A stretch of 64,000 nucleotides of DNA from Hibiscus mutabilis (lineage: Eukaryota > Streptophyta > Magnoliopsida > Malvales > Malvaceae), in contig JAGYYJ010002271.1 of assembly GCA_019671005.1 (NCBI GenBank), positions 1 to 64,000 of the forward strand. The letters are read 5' to 3'. A program made the position numbers and the translations under genes. The notes beneath the pieces were generated by a model. That model was not told where the DNA came from. It saw only the letters and a list, made by a program, of their open reading frames with translations, and ran no database searches. Shown one piece after another: positions 57,114-64,000 of the stretch (positions are counted from its first letter, which is position 1; each line of letters starts with the position of its first letter).

Positions 57114-60100
57114 CTCTCCCCCTTAAGAAAATTCATCCTTGAATTTTCATTTCAGGCAAACAAATAAGGATACTATTTCTGCATAGTCTCATCGGGTTCC
57201 CATGTTGCCTCTTCAACGGAATGACTTCACTACAAAACTTTCACTAAGGGCACAGTCTTGTTACGAAGCCGTTTAACTTCTCGTACGAGGATCTGAATAG
57301 GTTATTCTTTGTATGTCAGATTAGATTAGATTTCCACAGACTCTGGTTCAATCACATGGGAAGGATCTGACCGGTACTTGCGTAGCATAGATACATGGAA
57401 GGCATTGTGAATCCGACTTAACTCCTCGGGGAGGGCTAATCGGTAAGCAACGGGTCCAACTCTTTCGGTCACTTCAAACGGGACAATGAAACAAGGACTT
57501 AACTTTCCTTTCATTTCCTTCCAAAACAAAGAATCTTCTTCTACGAAGATACCTTGAAGAATGCCTTTTCACCAACCTCGTACTGAATATCTCTCATGCC
57601 CAGGTTAACATATGACTTGTTTCTATCAAAGGCAGCTTTAAGCCGATTATGAATAATGGTAGTCCTTTCTTCAGTTTCCCGAAGTAAGTCAAGACCTAGC
57701 ATCTTGCCTTCACCGAGTTTAGTCCAACAAAGAGGAGTCATACACCTCCTTCCATAGAGAGCCTCATACAGAGCCATTGGAATTGAAGCCTGGTAACTGT
57801 TGTTGTAAGCAAACTTGACCAAGGGTAGGGATTTCTCCCACGTATTCCTGAAGTCGATGACACAAGCTCAGAGCATATCTTCCAGAATCTACAAGGAAGA
57901 ATCATAACTGGTACAAATACTTATTCATATAACTTAGAAAAGGATTTAGAGTTACATGAATAACTCTTTTAGATTGGTCGTCAGTTTGAGGATGAAAAGT
58001 AGTGCTAAGATACACTTGCCCAAGGCATCGTGTAAGGTCCTCCAAAATCGGGACGTAAATCGTAGATTACGATCAGAAATAATAGATACCAGAATTTTGT
58101 GTAAACGAATAACTTTATGGATGTACAACTCCACAATCTTAGGCAAGCTGAAATCCATTCTTACCAGAAAGAATTGAGCAGACTTGGTGAATCGATCCAC
58201 AATGACCTAAATGGTATCTTTTTTCTTCAGAGTCAGAGGTAGACAACTTACGAAGTCCATCATGATACGCTCACATTTCCATTGCAGAAGTTCAATGGGC
58301 TGCAGAAGACCTGTAGGTACATTGTTCTCGGCTTTGACCCGTTTGCAAGTCAAACACCTAGCTACATAGTCCGTGATTTCATTCTTCATACCGGACCACC
58401 AATAGATATCCTTCAAATCCTTGTACATTTTGATAGCTCTAGGGTGAACAGAGAAAGGGCTAGAATGAGCTTCACTTAGAATTTGATTCTGAAGATCATC
58501 ATCATCGAGAACACAAATGTGGTTGCGGAAGCACAGTAACCCTTCGAAATTCAAAGCAAAGTCAGGATCTGAGCTATCTTTGACCTTAGAAATAAAGGGT
58601 TGCAACTCCTCATCAGTTTCTTGGAGTACCTTAATTCGAGATATAATGGTAGAGTGAACTCTCAGTTCAGCTAACAATTTGCCATGCTTTCTGAGTCGTA
58701 AGTGAGCATTCAAGCATCTCAGAGAAGAAGTGGGCTTCCGACTAAGAGTGTCAACCACCACATTGGCTTTACCATGATGGTAGCCAATGGCTAAATCATA
58801 ATCTTTCAATAGATCTATCTATTAGCGTTGACGAAGGTTTAACTCTTTCTGAGTTAGAAGATATTTCAAGCTTTTGTGATCAGTGTAGAGATAACACTTC
58901 TCATCATAAAGATAATATCGCCAAATCTTCAAAGCAAACACAACTGCGGCAAGTTCCAGATCATGAGTCGGGTAATTTAGCTCATGAGGCTTGAGTTGAC
59001 ATGAGGCATAAGCTATGACTTTGTCTTCTTGTACCAGAACACAACCTAATCTCATGTAGGACGCATCACTGTACACGGTGAAATTTTTGCCCGACTCAGG
59101 TTGCACTAATACAAGGGCATGAGTAAGGACTTGCTTGAGCTGGTCGAAACTCTTTTGCTGATCAACAGTCCACACAAAAGGAGTATCCTTGCAGAGCAGC
59201 TTCGTTAAGGGTGCTGCAAGCAATGAGAACTCCTTTAACGAATCTACGATAATAGCTTGCAAGGCCTAGAAAACTACGAACTTCTCCCACATTCTTCAGA
59301 GGAATCTAACCAAAGATTGATTGGATCTTCTTTGGGTCCACTTGAATTTCCGTAGAAGAGATTATATAGCCAAGAAAAGATACTTCAGACAACCAAAATT
59401 CACATTTACTGAAACTTGGCATAGAGCTGTTTCTCACGAAGGGTCTGAAGTACGATCCAAAGATGTTTTTCATGAGAAGTTGAGTCTTTGGAATAGATCA
59501 AAATGTCGTTTATAAAGACAACCACAAGCTTATCAAGATATGGTTAGAATACACGATTCATCAGGTCCATGAAGGCTGCAGATGCATTCGTGAGCCCAAA
59601 AGGCATCACCAAAAATTCATAGTGACCATATCTGGTTCGAAAGGTAGTCTTTGGAACATCAGACTCCTTTACCAGCATTTGGTAGTATCCGGATTGAAGG
59701 TCTATCTTGGAGAAGACAGAAACAACCTCCAACTAATCAAAGAGGTCATTTATCCTCAAAAGTGGGTACTTGTTCTTGATCGTCACTTTATTTAGTTGAC
59801 GATAATCAATGCATAGATACATTGATCCATCTTTCTTCTTAACGAACAAAACTGGTGCTTCCCAAGGTGAGGAACTCGGTCGAATGAATCCCTTATCTTG
59901 AAGGTCTTAAATTTGAGCTTTTAACTCCATTGTAGCCATTCTATACGGAGTAGTGGAAACCGGAGTAATTCCTGGTTGTACTTCTATCCCGAACTCAACT
60001 TCACGGGTGGGAGGGAGCCCCAAAAGTTCATTAGGAAATACATCGGGAAATTCTTTCACCACAGGTACGTCTTCAATTTTCAAATCTTTCTTGGACTCTA

Positions 60101-61537
60101 TGGCATACATGAGACTCTTTTTAGGCTCAGGTTCAGACTTCATCAAGGTTATGCTCCCCTTACCGAGTCCACGGAGGCACAGTTTCTTCTTTGAGCAATC
60201 CACCCAGGCTTGGTGTTCAGCTAGCCAATCGAGGCCTAGAATGATATCAAACTCATAAAAGGGCAAAGCCATTAAGTTGGCCGGAAACGAGATCCCTTGG
60301 ATCCTTAGGTGACAAGCTCTACAAATTATTTGAATAGCCACACTATCTCCTAACGGATTTGAGACAAGTATCTCGGAAGCAGCAGGTTCACATTCTAAAG
60401 CATACTTTTCAATCAAGGGTTCATTAATAAATGAATATGTGGAGCCTGGATCTATCAAAGCATAAACAAGTTTAGAACATAACTCCACCGTACCTGCAAT
60501 CACATCAGGATTATCCTCTTGCTTGTAACCTCAAACGTGGTACATTTGGGCTGAAGTTTCCGGGTCACGGCCAGTTGGAGGAGTATTGTTGTTGCGGAGT
60601 CTACCTGCAGATCCGGATGACACTGCTTTACTCCTCTCCCCTTATTATGATTGTTCTAATAAGCTATAGATGTAGGAGCTTGAGGGTTCTATGGGTACTG
60701 AAGGATGAAGTGGCCAGACTCTCTATAAAGGTAACAAGAACCGGATTGCCTACGACACTACCCTAAGTGCCTCTTTTGGCAGAAGTTGTATAAGGGAATT
60801 TGGGAACCCTTTGTGGAATCGTTCGTGCTATCCACTGAAGCTATGCAGGTAACGGTTGTTTCGGCAGTCTGAAACTGAGGTACATACCCAGATCGGGGTA
60901 ACTGTTGGTAGGTAGCAGACTTCTGGTCCCATTGTCTTCCCTTATTCTGGGATATGGGTGACTTGGAATAATCTCGCAACCTCTTATCAGGTCGAGTCTG
61001 GTTCCTCTTTTCTCCTCTCGAAGGCTCTCTGTGAAGCTTCGGTTGCAATGGCCCGATTGGCAAGGGTCTGGAAGTCCTCAATCTCCAGAGCAACAAAGAG
61101 ATGACAAAGTTTATCACAAAGGCCATCTATAAACATTCTGCATTTTTCCTTCTCGGTACGGATGATTTCAGCACCATATCTTGCATACTTATAGAAATCG
61201 TGGATGTACTGCTCCACTAGTCTTCCCCCTTGCCTCAGATGGAGGAATTTCTTGCGTCTTTCTGCAATGTAGTGCTCGCTAATGTACTTCTTTCAAAACT
61301 TCTGAAGAAAGAAGCCCTACGTGACACGATGTTCTAGAACAGTGAGGGTCACCGTATCCCACCAGCTTTGGGCCTCTTCAGCTATAAAGGCCAGGGCACA
61401 TTCAAATTTATGCTCATCAGGACACTTCATTTGCTTATTCAACACTTTCAGAGTGATCTCCAGCCAGTATTCCGCGATCTTGGGGTTGTCCAAGTCCTGG
61501 CCAGTGAACGTATATTGGGTCACGCCGGTACACCCCA
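57114..61537 (-). mobile_element. Decayed Ty3/gypsy chromovirus (Tekay/Del-like) interior
   Basis: Minus-strand order gag, protease, RT, RNase H, integrase, chromodomain tail, all broken by stops and frameshifts. Gag: IAEYWLEITLKVLNKQMKCP ... EEAQSWWDTV and EQYIHDFYKYARYGAEII (61530-60990), cut at its start by a copia LTR. Protease: ALIDPGSTYSF and ILGLDWLAEH (60503-59907). RT: FSKIDLQSGYYQM and FLVMPFGLTNASAAFMDLMN (59732-59544). RNase H: FTVYSDASYMRLGCVLVQ, YLYTDHKSLKYLL (59262-58822). Integrase: zinc-binding and core pieces 58809-57541 (YWWSGMKNEITDYVARCLTC). Tail: KLSPCFIVPFEVTERVGPVA, IHNAFHVSMLRKY (57529-57326). The tail block is typical of Tekay/Del chromoviruses. Not able to move. Confidence 0.88.
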
Positions 61538-63258
61538 TGGCGCAGCAGAAAAATTATCCCCCGATTACCACCAGAGATCCATATACGAGGAACGAATCAA
61601 GGTAAATAAGGGTGAAGAATTACATGTTTAAAATCTAGAATTCTGAGTTTGGAGGAGATATATATTCAATCATGATTCCACGATGTTGATTCTTAAGCCG
61701 CAACAATAAGGCTCTGACCTCTACGTAGTTCACCCAGTTGAAACGAGTATATAAAACTCTCTAAACCATTTAAAAAAGAACGAGCATATAAAAACTCTCT
61801 AAACTATTTAGAGGGTTTTTCCCAAAAAACATTAATGACTACTAGATCTCTCATGCCTTTATATAGCCTTTGTAATCTTAATTCAACTCAAATTAGGATT
61901 TCAATATATATATTAAATATATATAATCTCAATTTAACTTTAATTAGGATTTTAATATATATATTAAATATATATATAATCCCAATTCAACTTAATTAGG
62001 ATTTCAATATATATATATATATATTAAATATATAATCCCAATTCAGCTTAATTAGGATTTCAATATATATATATTAAATATATATAATCCCAATTCAACT
62101 TTAATTAGGATTTCAATATATATATTAAATATACATAGTCCTAATTCAACTTAACTAGGATTTCAATATATATTGATTTAAATCGAATTATATAATTTAT
62201 ATATTAAAAGAGTCATAATTACAATAATTATTTTTTTTAATATTTACCCAATAGTTAAATTATATATCAAATATATATTAATTTAACTAAATCCGTGTAC
62301 AACAAATTTGTATACATATAATTCGTTTAATATATGCTCATTTCAACTGTGGGTGTGACCCTGTAGGTTCATGTAACATTAGTAGTAAATATTAGAACAT
62401 TTCTAATATTACAAACAATGAGTGACATCTAGAAATATGTCATTGTCACCTAAGTTACAAGAAATCGTGATTCAACATAACCTTTTCGTGATTAACTCTA
62501 TTTATGTATTACATCCTTTTGTCATTTATATCTAGATTAGACACAAGTCATGGAACAGTCACACTTGTATAGTCCATTTAATATTTCTTGATATCTTGAG
62601 TAGACTATTATAAACGAATAACTATGATATCTCATATCAACTTATTCGAGCATAGCTATGTATTTCTAGTCTCACTTAATCAAGTGGCCTACGATATTAC
62701 TCATATTATGTAGGAGAGACAAATCCTATCTTGATCAACCATATTCCACTACATAGATTGTGACATATCCGATATCAGTCTTTATAGTGTAGTCAGTTAC
62801 GACACACGTTTGACGTATCAAAATATGTCACTCACGATGTTGAAGTAATGATGATCTCGAGTCTGAGGATCATACATGTAGTTATCACTATAAGCAATGT
62901 TATGATTGTCACATAATAATCCAAGAAACATGCTCATAGCGGGTCAGTCCAGTATGTCGTTCTCTAACACATACTTATGTATTGATTTTGACATCTCCAT
63001 GTCAATGACAACACTTTGTCATCAATCAACTACATATTAGTCTTAATGCATTATTGTTGTACATGCTCACAATAATACTCAACTAAGGACATTTTAGAAT
63101 AACTATATTATTCTAAGAACTTTATTATAATTCAGTTTATTTATGCACACAGAATTGTAATTGAAAATAATAATGACAATGCCTCTTTATGAATAAACAA
63201 GGTAAAACAAATGTAATTTACAATCATCTTATGATTGGTCTTTAGGCATACTCTAACA
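61538..63258 (-). repeat. 3' LTR of a Ty1/copia element
   Basis: Read on the minus strand, a purine-rich AGTGAGAGAT leads into TGTTAGAGTATGCC (63258), a well-known copia LTR start. The far end is placed at GCTGCGCCA (61538), where gypsy gag sequence begins. That limit is inferred, as the second LTR lies outside the window. Length would be about 1.72 kb. Confidence 0.65.
61870..62175. repeat. AT-rich tandem repeat inside the copia LTR, 49-55 bp x 6
   Basis: Units begin AATC(C/T)(C/T)AATT(C/T)A(A/G)CT near 61875, 61925, 61978, 62033, 62086 and 62138. Each holds AATTAGGATTT(C/T)AATATAT and an AT palindrome of variable length. Confidence 0.85.
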
Positions 63259-63272
63259 ATCTCTCACTAGCA

Positions 63273-64000
63273 CTAAGACCAATATCTCATATATCTAATA
63301 CCAAGTGACTTAGTGTGACGGTCATGCTTCTGCTGCGTCAGAGTCTTTGTTAGTGGATCGACAATGTTGTCATTTGTTGGTACCCTACATATTTCCACAT
63401 CTCCTCGATCTATGATTTCTCGAATGAGATAGTAACACCTAAGTATGTGCTTGGATCGTTGGTGAGATCTGGGTTCCTTTGCTTGTGCGATGGCTCCGTT
63501 GTTATCACAACGTAGATCTATAGCATTCAAAATGCTTGGCACAACCCCTAGTTCAGATATGAACTTCTTTATCCTAACACCCTCATTTGCAGCATCGCAT
63601 ACTACAATAAACTCGGCTTCTATTGTAGAATCAACTACTGTATCTTGCTTTGAACCTTTCCAGCTCATAGTGCCTCCATTAAGGCATAACACAAAACTCG
63701 ATTGCGATCGTGAATTATTCTTATCAGTTTGGAAGCTAACATCAATATAACATTTTATACTTAGCTATTCCTCACCTCCATATATAAGGAATGTATCCTT
63801 AGTTCTTCTTAAGTACTTAAGGATGTTTTTAACTGCGACCCAGTAACCTTCATCGGGAACTACCTGATATCGACTTGTCATACTTAAAGTGTATGATACA
63901 TTTAGACGAGTACATAACATGGCATACATAATAGATCCAATCGCTGAAGCATATGGAATCTTACTCATTTACCCTCTTTTTTAAGATGTTGAATGACACA
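63273..64000 (-). mobile_element. Ty1/copia pol 3' part (RT end and RNase H), runs off the window
   Basis: Minus-strand pieces: IPYASAIGSIMYAMLCTRLN and ILKYLRRTKDTFLIYGGEE (63968-63765, end of the reverse transcriptase/connection), then CLNGGTMSWKGSKQDTVVDS, EAEFIVVCDAANEGVRI, LRCDNNGAIAQAKEPRSHQR and NDNIVDPLTKTL (63692-63273, RNase H). A TAG between them and a TGA near 63970 show decay. The rest of pol and gag should lie beyond position 64000. Confidence 0.88.

Overview
This window reads as nuclear DNA of a dicot plant. It is AT-rich and gene-poor, its genes have short introns with canonical GT-AG borders, and between them lie nested LTR retrotransposons, L1-type LINE fragments and many terminal-inverted-repeat (TIR) elements. 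The protein set and LTR families would suit a Malvaceae genome such as cotton, but that is an inference. No bacterial-type system, CRISPR array or viral replicon was seen.

Genes, left to right: (1) 4513-6095 (-), a three-exon BRITTLE1-type plastid/mitochondrial adenine-nucleotide carrier, intact. (2) 9609-12543 (-), a ribosome-biogenesis regulator of the RRS1/Rrs1 family. Seven exons are clean, but the exon for a conserved stretch of about 50 residues near the N-terminus is not found. (3) 15761-16171 (+), an intronless replication-type histone H3.1 with plant histone octamer boxes upstream. (4) 33759-37196 (+), a nitrate transporter of the NRT1/PTR family closest to NPF6.2 (NRT1.4). A frameshift in its last exon truncates it. 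(5) 41916-43507 (+), a two-B3-domain REM-like DNA-binding protein. Downstream lies a tandemly duplicated mosaic of B3 and LINE fragments. (6) 45524-50506 (-), an 11-exon MYND-type ubiquitin-specific protease of the UBP18/UBP19 group, intact at 687 codons.

Mobile DNA: 16376-23684 is a 7.3-kb non-autonomous LTR element on the minus strand. Its primer-binding site matches a tRNA-Arg 3' end, a hallmark of the Ogre/Tat lineage, and it has no gag-pol. It begins about 200 bp past the H3 stop. A related solo LTR (53887-56725, TSD TCACT) sits inside the 3' LTR of a decayed chromodomain Ty3/gypsy element (52294-61537, minus). That element is cut at its gag end by a Ty1/copia element whose 3' LTR and pol end fill 61538-64000. 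TIR elements resembling Mutator are at 674-1454, 24108-26438, 29571-30282 and 51263-51960; one hAT-like element lies inside the second of these.

The genes are not a functional cluster: they cover nucleotide transport, ribosome assembly, chromatin, nitrate transport, transcription and deubiquitination. The most informative oddities are the two damaged genes, the Ogre-like element with a second primer-site-like decamer inside its LTR, a one-sided C-to-T decay of the LTR next to H3, and the REM/LINE tandem mosaic. I found no convincing new multi-gene system.
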